From NCBI GenBank assembly GCA_017937305.1, contig JAGBDV010000024.1, positions 1 to 53,098 on the forward strand: a stretch of 53,098 bases of DNA. Reading direction: 5' to 3'. How positions within the stretch are numbered: position 1 is the stretch's first letter; the number at the start of each line of letters is the position of its first letter. Source of the DNA: Bacilli bacterium (GTDB lineage Bacteria; Bacillota_I; Bacilli_A; ML615J-28; CAG-313). A program made the translations under genes and the position numbers. The notes under the pieces were generated by a model. It saw only the letters and a list, made by a program, of their open reading frames with translations. It did no database searches and was not told where the DNA came from. Below, piece after piece: positions 37,217 to 46,045 of the stretch.

Positions 37217-37384
37217 ATGCCAAGAAAAATTACTGACGCTTGCGTAGCATGTGGTGCTTGCGCAGCTGAATGTCCTGTTGAATGTATTCATGAAGGCGAT
37301 ATCTACGCTATTGATGCTGATCAATGTGTAGACTGTGGTGCTTGTGAATCTGCATGTCCAATGGGCGCAATCGTTGAAGAATAA
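37217..37384 (+). CDS. 2[4Fe-4S] ferredoxin
   Basis: A short 55-residue protein with two classic clusters, CVACGACAAECP and CVDCGACESACP, in the symmetric layout of clostridial-type ferredoxins. It is a low-potential electron carrier, expected to serve pyruvate:ferredoxin oxidoreductase, hydrogenases or an Rnf-type complex. It has a consensus promoter, a GGAGG ribosome site nine bases upstream of the ATG and a strong terminator. Its codon use is richer in G+C than its neighbours, suggesting high expression. It is one of only four plus-strand genes and is monocistronic. Its natural partner in the window could be RnfC, encoded at 47257-48564. Confidence 0.97.
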   Translation: MPRKITDACVACGACAAECPVECIHEGDIYAIDADQCVDCGACESACPMGAIVEE

Positions 37385-37400
37385 TATTATTCTAAAAAAA

Positions 37401-37424
37401 AGTCTATTTCTTTTGAAATAGACT
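37401..37424. terminator. Bidirectional terminator, ferredoxin / glyQS-dnaG operon
   Basis: Perfect 10-bp stem AGTCTATTTC/GAAATAGACT with a TTTT loop and T tracts on both strands. It serves the ferredoxin (+) and the long minus-strand operon ending with the cysteine desulfidase-like gene. Confidence 0.85.
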
Positions 37425-37430
37425 CTTTTT

Positions 37431-38705
37431 TTATTTTCTAATCATTATTTCGATAATCTCTTTATCAGTTTCACACATCCCAACACGAGCAAGTTCACCG
37501 ATTGCTTTGATAGTATTTTCAACACCTTTTTTAATAATACCATCACCACTTACAAATTGATTACCATCTTTAAACATATAATAGCCTAGTACTCCTGCTT
37601 CAACACTAGATGCAATTTTTGCAGCGCATGAAGATTTAGCTCCATCACAAACTACTCCACTAATAATAGCTAATGCATTAACTAAAGTATGAGCAACTTC
37701 TCTAAATTTGCCTCCTTCTAAATAGGCAATACCAGCACCACAGCCAGCTCCAGCTATTACTACACCACAAAAAGCGGAAAGTTTACCTATACTATGTTTT
37801 ATATGAATTGTACAAAGATTTGAAACAACAAGTGCACGATATAATAAATTAATTGATAAATTATTTTCCCTTGCAAAAACAATAACAGGAACACTAGCTG
37901 TTATTCCTTGGTTACCACTTCCACTATTAATTACAACAGGCAGATCACAACCATTCATTCTTGCATCACTTCCAGATGCAGCGAAGGCTTTCATTTTATC
38001 AATAATTGAACAACCATATTTTAAAATAGTTTTACCTATGTTTGCACCATAATTATTTTTTAAACCTTCTTCTGCAATAGCCATGTTGTAGCAAATTTGA
38101 AGGTCTAATTTTTCTTTAACATCATTTATATTAACAATATCAGCAAATTTAATAATGTCTTCGATATTTAAGATTGAATGATCAAGTTCAAGTTTTTTTC
38201 TTATTACTTCTTTATCATTTTTAAAAACAATTTGATGATTTTTTTCTATTAACACTACATTTGTATGAGCATCTTCAATAATAACTTTTGCATAGTCATT
38301 ATTGAAATATCCTATTATTTCAATATATAACGTATGATCATTTTCTGCATGATTAATAGTAATAGAAGTATTTTTTATATAATCAGGTATTAATAAAGCT
38401 TCTTCGACTTTAACATTTGCAATAACTTCTAACTTTTTAGATGAATCACCTGCAATTATTCCGATAGCGCAAGCAGTATCTATACCACATAAGCCTAAAG
38501 TATTAGGTACAGTGACACTTTTTACATTTTTTATAATATTACCACTAACATTAATAATAACTTTGGTTGGTTTATTTCCTAAAGTATCTTTCATTAATGC
38601 AGCACAATATGCTATTGCAATAGGTTCAGTACATCCCATTGCAGGAACTAATTCTTCATTAAGAATACGAACATATTCTTGATATTTTTTATGATCAAAT
38701 TCCAT
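37431..38705 (-). CDS. L-cysteine desulfidase family protein (UPF0597)
   Basis: A 424-residue protein of the UPF0597/YhaM/CdsB family. Recognised by LVPAMGCTEPIAIAY at the N-terminus, SGNIIKNVKSVTVPNT, SGSGNQGITASVPV, and cysteines in CGIDTACAIG, CGVVIAGAGCGAG and VVCDGAKSSCAAKI that likely bind an [4Fe-4S] cluster. Characterised members release sulfide, ammonia and pyruvate from L-cysteine; others may be serine deaminases, since the fold is related to iron-sulfur serine dehydratase alpha chains. Last gene of the glyQS-dnaG-rpoD operon, 13 bases after nif3. The pyruvate made could feed PPDK. Substrate is not certain. Confidence 0.88.
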   Translation of the reverse strand: MEFDHKKYQEYVRILNEELVPAMGCTEPIAIAYCAALMKDTLGNKPTKVIINVSGNIIKNVKSVTVPNTLGLCGIDTACAIGIIAGDSSKKLEVIANVKVEEALLIPDYIKNTSITINHAENDHTLYIEIIGYFNNDYAKVIIEDAHTNVVLIEKNHQIVFKNDKEVIRKKLELDHSILNIEDIIKFADIVNINDVKEKLDLQICYNMAIAEEGLKNNYGANIGKTILKYGCSIIDKMKAFAASGSDARMNGCDLPVVINSGSGNQGITASVPVIVFARENNLSINLLYRALVVSNLCTIHIKHSIGKLSAFCGVVIAGAGCGAGIAYLEGGKFREVAHTLVNALAIISGVVCDGAKSSCAAKIASSVEAGVLGYYMFKDGNQFVSGDGIIKKGVENTIKAIGELARVGMCETDKEIIEIMIRK

Positions 38706-38718
38706 AATTACCTCTAGA

Positions 38719-39498
38719 TTAAAGACATTTAAATGGATTTACATCTTTTTTACTTAAGATAAACTCAACATTAGCAAATTGAGAAGATAGCATATTTTTA
38801 ATATATTCTTTAAATAAAGCTTCAACACTATGGCTTACTTCAATGATTCCCATATTATATTCTAATGCGTCGATTGCATTATTTTGTTTTACTTCACCAG
38901 TAATAATACAGTCGCATCCTAATTTTTTAGCTTGAACAGCAAAATTCCCTCCAGATCCACCTAAAACAGCAACTTTTTTTACAGGTTTATCTAAATCCCC
39001 TACAATTCTAATTCCTTCTTCGTTAAATGTTTCTTTAACAAAATAAGCAAATTGAGCAAGTGTTGTCTTTTCAATTTCACCAATACGCATATAAGACTCA
39101 CTTGTTGGTACTTCAGGGATAGAATATACATTTTTTAATCCTAAAATACTTGCAAGATGATCATTCATCCCATTAAGTGCTGTATCAAAATTAGTGTGCA
39201 TAGCAAAAATATTTAACTCACTTTTAAATACTTTAAGCATTTTTTTACCAAGTGGACTATTGTAATCTAAATTAAGAATTGGATTAAATAGGAAAGGATG
39301 ATGGCAGATTAATAAATCAACATTATTATTAATAGCTTCATCTATTACATCATTAGTACCATCTAAACAGATCATTACTTTTTTTACATCTTTAGACATT
39401 GATCCAAATTGTAATCCAACTTTACCATAATCAAATGAACTAGCAAGTTCTAATGGGTATTTGTCTAATAAAAAATCTACTATTTCTTTTACTTTCAT
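38719..39498 (-). CDS. nif3: Nif3-like dinuclear metal-centre protein
   Basis: About 259 residues of the Nif3/YqfO/DUF34 family, starting at the ATG at 39498, whose ATGA overlaps the trmK stop. Metal ligands are visible in ICHHPFLF, MHTNFDTA and the C-terminal VSHSVEALFKE. It is the short form without the PII-like insert seen in Bacillus YqfO. Proposed roles include GTP cyclohydrolase-like hydrolysis, but the function is not settled. The order trmK-nif3 downstream of dnaG-rpoD is conserved in Bacilli. Confidence 0.92.
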   Translation of the reverse strand: MKVKEIVDFLLDKYPLELASSFDYGKVGLQFGSMSKDVKKVMICLDGTNDVIDEAINNNVDLLICHHPFLFNPILNLDYNSPLGKKMLKVFKSELNIFAMHTNFDTALNGMNDHLASILGLKNVYSIPEVPTSESYMRIGEIEKTTLAQFAYFVKETFNEEGIRIVGDLDKPVKKVAVLGGSGGNFAVQAKKLGCDCIITGEVKQNNAIDALEYNMGIIEVSHSVEALFKEYIKNMLSSQFANVEFILSKKDVNPFKCL

Positions 39499-40148
39499 AA
39501 TATTTCCTCTATCATTTTGCAATAAGCAACTAATTTATCAGGTGTAACATCTGATTTTTTTATTATATTTTGATATTTATTATATACATCAGTCCATTTT
39601 TCAACAAATAATGAACTTTTTTCTTTTCTTAAGATAGGTCCAAATTCCAAATCTAATTCATTATATTGAATAAGTTTACTATCTTTTTTACATAATATTA
39701 ATTCATAATATTTATTATTTTCTTTAACGATTTTTTCCGATATGATTTCAAACTCATTATCAAATAAATACTTTCTTAATAAAGGTACTTTCGTATTAGC
39801 TTCTAATATATATTTATTTACATTACTAGCCTGATGTTTACCTTCTTCTAAGATATTAGCTATCAATTCTCCACCCATTCCGAGTATTGCAACAACATTA
39901 ACTCTAGAATCTAGTTCTAATAGTCCGCTTGCAAGAGTAAATTTTGCATTAGTCTTATCTAAATATTCATATAAATTCTTTTTTGCTACATTTAAAGGTC
40001 CTTCTTTATTGTCAATTAACTGAACAAAAGAAACACCTTTTTTAAATGCAAGATCTGCTAGATACCCATGATCACAACCTATATCTGCTAATTTATCATC
40101 AATATCTATCCAATCAAGTGCACTATTTAACCTTACAAGTGAACTCAT
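39495..40148 (-). CDS. trmK: tRNA (adenine(22)-N1)-methyltransferase
   Basis: A 217-residue SAM-dependent methyltransferase of the TrmK/YqfN family: N-terminal LVRLNSALDWI, SAM loop LADIGCDHGYLADLA, ILGMGGELIANIL, and a coiled C-terminal extension. It methylates A22 in tRNA D-loops. The TGA stop overlaps the nif3 start (ATGA), the only TGA stop noticed in the window. It lies 14 bases after rpoD, as part of the dnaG operon. Confidence 0.94.
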   Translation of the reverse strand: MSSLVRLNSALDWIDIDDKLADIGCDHGYLADLAFKKGVSFVQLIDNKEGPLNVAKKNLYEYLDKTNAKFTLASGLLELDSRVNVVAILGMGGELIANILEEGKHQASNVNKYILEANTKVPLLRKYLFDNEFEIISEKIVKENNKYYELILCKKDSKLIQYNELDLEFGPILRKEKSSLFVEKWTDVYNKYQNIIKKSDVTPDKLVAYCKMIEEIL

Positions 40149-40162
40149 AATTAATTCCTTTT

Positions 40163-41326
40163 CTATTTTATTATTTTAAGTCTTGAAGGATGGCGAAGTC
40201 TTCTTATTGCTTTAACCTCTAATTGTCTTACACGCTCTCTAGTAATTCCAAATTCTTTTGCAATATCTTCTAAAGTATGAATTGTATTATCTTCAAGACC
40301 ATATCTTAATTTGATAATACGTTCTTCTCTTGGTGTAAGAGTCTTCAACATTTTATCAATCTTATTGCGATATTCAAGATTTTCTAAATAGGCTACTGGG
40401 TTAACTGCAGTAATATCTGGAATAACATCTACTAAAAACGTTTCTTCTTCATTATCAATATTTGAATCAAGTGAAACAACATCTTGAGAAACTTGATAAA
40501 TGTATTCTAAGCGTTCTAATGACATTCCAAGTGATTCTGCCAACTCTTCATTAGTTGGTTCTTTTTGCAATTTTTGTGTAAGTAGGGTTTTTTCTTTTAA
40601 GACTCTGTTTATAACATCTGTCATATGAACTGGTAATCTAACCATTCTCCCCTTATCAGCAATAGCCCTAGAAATTGCTTGACGGATCCACCAAGTACCA
40701 TAAGTAGAAAATCTAAAGCCTCGTGAGGGGTCATATTTATAGACAGCTTTAATTAATCCAATATTTCCTTCTTGAACTAAATCCATAAAAGTTAAGCCTC
40801 GATTAATATATTTTTTTGCAATCGAGACTACTAACCTTAAGTTTGATTCAATTAAAAGTTGTCTTGCTTCAAGTCCAATAAAAGTTATCTTTTTTAATGT
40901 TTTTTTCTCTTCCTTTGATAACATTTTATTATTCGCAAGTTCTTTTTCTGCTTTAGATCCTGCTTGAATATCTTTTGCACATTTAATTTCTTGTTGATAA
41001 TCAAGTAATGGAATCTTACCAATATCGTTTAAATATGTTTTTATTAAATCATTAATATTAATGTTATCATTTACTAAATCAATTTCTTCTAACACTTCAC
41101 TTGAATATACTTTTAGTAATTCTTCATCACTAGGTTCAATTTCATCTGTAAAGTCGTTAATAACATCAATATTAACAGATTTTAAATATTTTATTACTTC
41201 ATCAATTATTTCATTATTTTCTGATTCAAATACTTCATAAATAAAACTTTGTGTAACATATTGAAATTGCTCAGAAAAATTTATTAATCGATTAATTTGC
41301 CCCTTGTATTTTTTAACGTCAAACAT
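40163..41326 (-). CDS. rpoD: Primary-type sigma factor (RpoD/SigA), copy 1
   Basis: A 387-residue sigma-70 with all core regions. A short sigma-1.1-like N-terminus comes first, then region 1.2 (IKTYLNDIGKIPLL), region 2 (ESNLRLVVSIAKKYINRGL, STYGTWWIRQAISRAIAD), region 3 (RMVRLPVHMTDVINRV) and region 4 (TLEDIAKEFGITRERVRQLE). It occupies the classical sigA site, directly after dnaG. Region 2.4 and 4.2 recognition residues are group-1-like, predicting TTGACA/TATAAT promoters. A second, equally complete sigma factor lies 3.4 kb upstream, so one may be a growth or developmental alternative. This copy is the more diverged of the two (for example SRGFRF, REERIIKL). Confidence 0.93.
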   Translation of the reverse strand: MFDVKKYKGQINRLINFSEQFQYVTQSFIYEVFESENNEIIDEVIKYLKSVNIDVINDFTDEIEPSDEELLKVYSSEVLEEIDLVNDNININDLIKTYLNDIGKIPLLDYQQEIKCAKDIQAGSKAEKELANNKMLSKEEKKTLKKITFIGLEARQLLIESNLRLVVSIAKKYINRGLTFMDLVQEGNIGLIKAVYKYDPSRGFRFSTYGTWWIRQAISRAIADKGRMVRLPVHMTDVINRVLKEKTLLTQKLQKEPTNEELAESLGMSLERLEYIYQVSQDVVSLDSNIDNEEETFLVDVIPDITAVNPVAYLENLEYRNKIDKMLKTLTPREERIIKLRYGLEDNTIHTLEDIAKEFGITRERVRQLEVKAIRRLRHPSRLKIIK

Positions 41327-41344
41327 ACCCCATTAGTTTCCTTC

Positions 41345-43144
41345 CTATATATTATTTTCATCTTTTTTAGATGCTGTAAAGTCTTTAATCGCTTTTTCGT
41401 CCCCACGAATTACACGATTTTTAATATCTCTTGTTTTTATTTTCTTAATAAATTTCTTTATTGTATCTAAACTTTGCTCAAAATCATCATCATTAGAAAT
41501 ATCAATTAAATCATCATTAATTATTAAATCAATATATTCTTTAAACGAAGGTTCTTCGCTTAATGCATTAATATTATTTGCAGCAAATTTAGATGTATTA
41601 ATCAATTTAGGATTAGCTAATACTTCTAATTCTAAATTTTGAATAATTGAAAATTCAGTCATTAAATCCTTACCAGGATAAAACTCTTGTGTGTAAGCTA
41701 AATATTTATTTAACTTTTTATGGTCATATATTGAATGTTTAATTATAATTTGATAAGCTCTTCTAATAGCTTTCGTAATTTTAATTTCACTTAATTTAAC
41801 AACTTCTTTTGTAGGTTCTAAAACTACATTATTAACTATTTCATTTTGGTTAGATTGATATTGATGTTTTACATTATTAAAGTCTTTTTTCAAACTATTA
41901 ATATCAATACCTAAATCACTTGCCATTTGATTTAAATAATAATCTCTAATTGTTTCTTGATTAATTTCACTTAAGAAATTAAAAACAGATTGTTTAAACT
42001 CTTCAACACTTGCAATATCATTTTTAATTACTTTATTATATGCAAGCTGGTATAACCAATAATAAACAGGTTTTGCTTTAGAAATTAAATAAGCTTCTAG
42101 TTGTTTAGCTCCATATTCTTTAATATATTCATCTGGGTCTTGATTATTAGGAAGCACTACGGCTTCTGGAATAATATTATAACTTGATAACATCTTTGCA
42201 GATCTTCTCATAGCCTTAATACCAGCTTCATCACCATCAAAACATAATACTATATTTTTTGTAATCGATAAAATACTATTAATGTGATCTTTTGTTAAAG
42301 CAGTTCCCATTGTTGCAACACCATTTTTAATGTCTGCACGATATGCTGCAATAACATCCATAAATCCTTCAAATAAATAAATCTTATCCATTTGTCTTGC
42401 AGGTAAAGCTGCATTATGCATATTATATAATACTTCACCCTTATGGAATATTACATTTTCATTAGAATTTATATATTTAGCTTGATTACTAGGAGTATAA
42501 ATACGACCACTAAAACCTACTATTTTTCCATTACTTGATGCAAGAGGAAACATAACACGAAGTCTAAATATATCATGAATACGATTATTATCTTCTTGTT
42601 TAACTAACCCAAGTTCGATTAAATCAAGTTCTGAAAAACCTTTTTTTATTAAAAATTGATATAACCCATCGCTTAAATTAGGAGAAAGACCAATTCTAAA
42701 CTTTTCAATAATTTCATCAGAAATACCACGATCATGTAAATATTTAAGTGCAGCAACGCCTTCTTCACTGTTTCTTAAATAGAAACTATAAAACTTACAA
42801 GCTTCATTCATAATGTTTTCTAATCGCTCTTGTTTAATAGCTTCTTTAGAAATATTAGTATTAATTTTCATACCAATACGTTCTGCAAGTTTAATCGTAG
42901 CTTGATCAATTGAAATATTTTCGTATTTAGAAACAAAAGTAATAACATTACCCTTAGTGTTACAACTAAAACAATTAAACATTTTCACTGAATCGCTAAC
43001 ACTCATCGATGGATTTTTATCATCATGGAATGGACAAATACCAAAATAGCTATTACCTTTTCTTGTAAGTGGTAAGTATTCAGAAACTACTTCAACGATA
43101 CTAATGTCTTGTACAATTTTATTTCTAACATTACTTGGAATCAT
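41345..43144 (-). CDS. dnaG: DNA primase
   Basis: A 599-residue primase. The CHC2 zinc motif (CPFHDDKNPSMSV then FNCFSC) is at the N-terminus. The Toprim core follows with LFEGFMDVIAAYRA and LCFDGDEAG. A C-terminal helicase-interaction domain completes the protein. It makes RNA primers at the replication fork. It lies between glyQS (31 bases upstream) and rpoD (18 bases downstream), the macromolecular-synthesis arrangement of Bacilli. A GGAGGTGG ribosome site precedes the ATG. Confidence 0.97.
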   Translation of the reverse strand: MIPSNVRNKIVQDISIVEVVSEYLPLTRKGNSYFGICPFHDDKNPSMSVSDSVKMFNCFSCNTKGNVITFVSKYENISIDQATIKLAERIGMKINTNISKEAIKQERLENIMNEACKFYSFYLRNSEEGVAALKYLHDRGISDEIIEKFRIGLSPNLSDGLYQFLIKKGFSELDLIELGLVKQEDNNRIHDIFRLRVMFPLASSNGKIVGFSGRIYTPSNQAKYINSNENVIFHKGEVLYNMHNAALPARQMDKIYLFEGFMDVIAAYRADIKNGVATMGTALTKDHINSILSITKNIVLCFDGDEAGIKAMRRSAKMLSSYNIIPEAVVLPNNQDPDEYIKEYGAKQLEAYLISKAKPVYYWLYQLAYNKVIKNDIASVEEFKQSVFNFLSEINQETIRDYYLNQMASDLGIDINSLKKDFNNVKHQYQSNQNEIVNNVVLEPTKEVVKLSEIKITKAIRRAYQIIIKHSIYDHKKLNKYLAYTQEFYPGKDLMTEFSIIQNLELEVLANPKLINTSKFAANNINALSEEPSFKEYIDLIINDDLIDISNDDDFEQSLDTIKKFIKKIKTRDIKNRVIRGDEKAIKDFTASKKDENNI

Positions 43145-43175
43145 TTGCCCACCTCCTTTATTAAACTAATATTTA

Positions 43176-44549
43176 TTAAAAATCAAATTTTCCTGCAAAA
43201 TAAGCCTTTAAATCTTCTACTGCAACAACATCTTGTTTCATAGAATCACGATGACGAACAGTAACTAAACCTTTTTCTAAAGTATCAAAATCAACTGTAA
43301 CACAGTAAGGTGTACCAATTGAATCTTGACGACGATATCTCTTACCGATTTTACCACTTGTGTCATATTCACAAATAAAATCTTTTGATAATAATTTAAA
43401 TACTTCAGTAGCTTTTTCATTTAATTTATTAACAAGTGGAAGAACGGCAATTTTCACAGGAGCAAGTGCAGGATGTAAATGTAATACTTCTCTTGTTTCT
43501 CCACCTTCTAATACTTCTTCTTCATAAGCATCAGTAAGTACTGCAAGTAATAATCTTTCAACACCAACACTTGGTTCTACAACATATGGAATATATTTTT
43601 CATTAGTTTCAGGATCTAAATATTCTAAACTCTCACCTGAATGTTTTTGATGAACACCTAAATCATAATCTGTTCTATCGGCAATACCCCATAGTTCACC
43701 CCAACCAAAGAAATATTTAAATTCAACATCAGTTGTTGCTTTAGAATAGAAACATAATTCTTCAGGTTTATGATCTCTAAATCTTACAGATTCATCTTTA
43801 AGCCCTAATTTTGATAAGAAATCTAAACAGAATTTCTTCCAATAAGCAAACCATTCTAAGTCAGTATCAGGTTTACAGAAGAATTCTAATTCCATTTGTT
43901 CAAATTCACGTGTTCTAAAAATGAAGTTACCTGGAGTAATTTCATTTCTAAATGATTTACCTATTTGTCCGATACCAAATGGTACTTTTTTACGTGTAGT
44001 TCTTTGAACATTTTTAAAGTTTACAAAAATACCTTGTGCTGTTTCAGGACGTAAATATACTACTGATTTAGCTTCTTCAACTACACCTTGGTGAGTTTCA
44101 AACATTAAGTTAAACTTTCTAATCGGAGTATAATTAACTGCACCACATTTAGGACATGCTACTTTATTTTCCACAATAAAGTTAAATAATTTTTCATTAT
44201 CCCAACCATCACCAGTTTCAGCACCAAGTGTAAAATCTTCAATTAATTTATCTGCACGATGTCTTGAACCACATGATTTACAGTCAACAAGAGGATCAGA
44301 AAAGCCTCCTACATGTCCTGATGCAACCCAAGTTTGAGGATTCATTAAGATTGCAGCATCAATCCCAACATTGTTTGGATGGCATTGAACAAAATCCTTC
44401 CACCAAGCTTTTTTAATATTATTTTTTAATTCTACACCAAGTGGACCATAATCCCATGCATTAGCAAGACCACCATAGATTTCACTACCTTGATATACGA
44501 ATCCTAATTGCTTTAAATATGCAACAAATTTTTCCATAGTCATTTCCAT
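43176..44549 (-). CDS. glyQS: Glycyl-tRNA synthetase (dimeric, class II)
   Basis: About 457 residues of the alpha2 (eukaryote/archaea-like) GlyRS type. Motifs: [17 protein letters not shown] at the N-terminus, a zinc-like site (CKSCG, CPKCG), [33 protein letters not shown] and [14 protein letters not shown]. Bacillus uses the tetrameric GlyQ+GlyS pair at this locus, whereas many Gram-positives with reduced genomes carry this single-chain form. The reading frame extends to a GTG at 44558, but that lies inside the GAGGTG ribosome site; the ATG at 44549 fits. It heads the dnaG-rpoD-trmK-nif3 operon. No T-box was seen upstream. Confidence 0.95.
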   Translation of the reverse strand: MEMTMEKFVAYLKQLGFVYQGSEIYGGLANAWDYGPLGVELKNNIKKAWWKDFVQCHPNNVGIDAAILMNPQTWVASGHVGGFSDPLVDCKSCGSRHRADKLIEDFTLGAETGDGWDNEKLFNFIVENKVACPKCGAVNYTPIRKFNLMFETHQGVVEEAKSVVYLRPETAQGIFVNFKNVQRTTRKKVPFGIGQIGKSFRNEITPGNFIFRTREFEQMELEFFCKPDTDLEWFAYWKKFCLDFLSKLGLKDESVRFRDHKPEELCFYSKATTDVEFKYFFGWGELWGIADRTDYDLGVHQKHSGESLEYLDPETNEKYIPYVVEPSVGVERLLLAVLTDAYEEEVLEGGETREVLHLHPALAPVKIAVLPLVNKLNEKATEVFKLLSKDFICEYDTSGKIGKRYRRQDSIGTPYCVTVDFDTLEKGLVTVRHRDSMKQDVVAVEDLKAYFAGKFDF

Positions 44550-44660
44550 AATTTGCACCTCTTTTTATAATATTTTTTATAATTTGTCTATCTTATTATA
44601 CCACATATGCATATTTTTTACCAAAAAAAAGAATATAAAGAAATGTATAAAAAATAAAAA

Positions 44661-44693
44661 AAGAATTTAATACAAAATATGTACTAAATTCTT
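44661..44693 (-). terminator. Terminator of the second sigma-factor gene
   Basis: A 13-bp stem with one G-U pair (44661-44673 and 44681-44693), a 7-base loop and a T7 tract on the minus strand. It separates the second sigma-factor gene from glyQS. Confidence 0.8.
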
Positions 44694-44702
44694 ATTTTTT
44701 TA

Positions 44703-45968
44703 CTATTCAATATGTTGTTTTAAACGATTCATTCGTTGGTGATGACGTAATCTTTGAAGAGCTTTAGCTTCAATTTGACGTACTCTTTCACGAGTAACTC
44801 CCATAATCTTACCAACTTCTTCTAAAGTATGACTTCTATCTACACCAATTCCATAACGAAGACGAATAACCATTTCTTCACGTGGAGTAAGAGTTTGTAA
44901 AACATCATCAATTTCTTCACGATATAATGTTTTTTCAGTATACTCTAACGGATTTAATGTATTTTCATCAGCAACTAAATCAATTAATGTTGAATCTTCT
45001 TCATCACCAACTGCATTATCAAAAGAAATAGAATCTTGAGCTACACGTTGTAATTCAACAATTTTTTCAACTGGTAACTTCATTTCATCTGCAATTTCTT
45101 CAATAGTTGGTTCACGATGTAATTCTTGAACAAGTCTTCTTCTAGTTCTAGTTAAACGATTAATACATTCATGCATATGCACAGGAATTCTAACATTACG
45201 TCCTTTATCAGCAATAGCTCTTGTAATTGATTGACGAATCCACCATGTAGCATAAGTAGAGAACTTAAACCCTCGTGTTGGGTCATATTTTAAAACTGCT
45301 TTCATAAGACCCATATTACCTTCTTGAATCAAGTCAGATAAAGGTAACCCTCTAGTCATATAACGTTTTGCAATATGAACAACAAGACGAAGATTGGCTT
45401 CAATTAATAAGTCTTGTGCACCTTTACCAATAGAAATCTTTTCTTCTAATTCTTTAATTTCTTCACTTGATAATTTTTTACCTGATTTTTCATATTGTTC
45501 CATTTTTTCTTTAGACATAAGACCATCTTGAACTTGTCTTGCAAGTTCTAATTCTTGAGTAATTGTAAGTAAATCTACTTGACCAATTTCATGTAAATAC
45601 ATCTTAACAATGTCATCAGATTGATATGGAGTTGAATCAATATTATCAAAATCAGAAACTTTGATTTCTACTTCTTCTTCAGTAATTAGATCATCATCAT
45701 TAGGTTCTTGATCATCTAAATCATCAAGATCATCTAAATCATCACCAATATCATCAATAGTGATATCATCTGAAATATCAGGAGAATTAGCATCATCTTT
45801 TGTTACTTCATAATTCTTAGATTCTAAGTAAGCAATTACTTCATCTAATAGTTCATCATCATCATTAGAGAATAATTTTGTAATTAAACCAACTGGAATA
45901 TAACCATGTTCATCCCCATATTTTGTTAGTTCTTCAAGCTGAGTTTTATATAATTCTATATCTATCAT
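44703..45968 (-). CDS. rpoD: Primary sigma factor (RpoD/SigA), copy 2
   Basis: A 421-residue sigma-70 with sigma 1.1 (IPVGLITKLFSNDDDELLDEV), a long acidic linker (DDLDDLDDLDDQEPNDDD), region 1.2 (VKMYLHEIGQVDLL), region 2 (IEANLRLVVHIAKRYMTRGL, STYATWWIRQSITRAIADKGR), region 3 (VRIPVHMHECINRL) and region 4 (TLEEVGKIMGVTRERVRQIE). It matches housekeeping SigA more closely than the copy beside dnaG and is likely the main sigma factor. It is monocistronic, with an AAGGAG ribosome site and its own terminator. The acidic linker is encoded by an 18-bp tandem repeat. Confidence 0.95.
   Translation of the reverse strand: MIDIELYKTQLEELTKYGDEHGYIPVGLITKLFSNDDDELLDEVIAYLESKNYEVTKDDANSPDISDDITIDDIGDDLDDLDDLDDQEPNDDDLITEEEVEIKVSDFDNIDSTPYQSDDIVKMYLHEIGQVDLLTITQELELARQVQDGLMSKEKMEQYEKSGKKLSSEEIKELEEKISIGKGAQDLLIEANLRLVVHIAKRYMTRGLPLSDLIQEGNMGLMKAVLKYDPTRGFKFSTYATWWIRQSITRAIADKGRNVRIPVHMHECINRLTRTRRRLVQELHREPTIEEIADEMKLPVEKIVELQRVAQDSISFDNAVGDEEDSTLIDLVADENTLNPLEYTEKTLYREEIDDVLQTLTPREEMVIRLRYGIGVDRSHTLEEVGKIMGVTRERVRQIEAKALQRLRHHQRMNRLKQHIE
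45710..45745. repeat. 18-bp tandem repeat inside the sigma-factor gene
   Basis: Two tandem copies (45710-45727 and 45728-45745), 17 of 18 bases identical, within the second rpoD. They encode the repeated acidic DLDD motif of the linker between sigma 1.1 and 1.2. In-frame slippage would change linker length without breaking the protein. Confidence 0.85.
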
Positions 45969-46045
45969 TTAATTCTCTCCTTTTTTACAAATATATAACA
46001 AAAAAAGATAGTTTTTTTTGAAAATTTGTAGAATTTTTTAACTTT

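Noticed and set aside
37431..38705. Classical iron-sulfur L-serine dehydratase
   Set aside because: The MGCTEP N-terminus and cysteine pattern fit the UPF0597/cysteine desulfidase family better, though serine as a substrate cannot be excluded.
39495..39497. TGA stop of trmK as evidence for or against a UGA=Trp code
   Set aside because: If read through, an in-frame TAA follows two codons later, so this stop alone is not decisive. Intact TGG tryptophans in conserved motifs elsewhere support the standard code.
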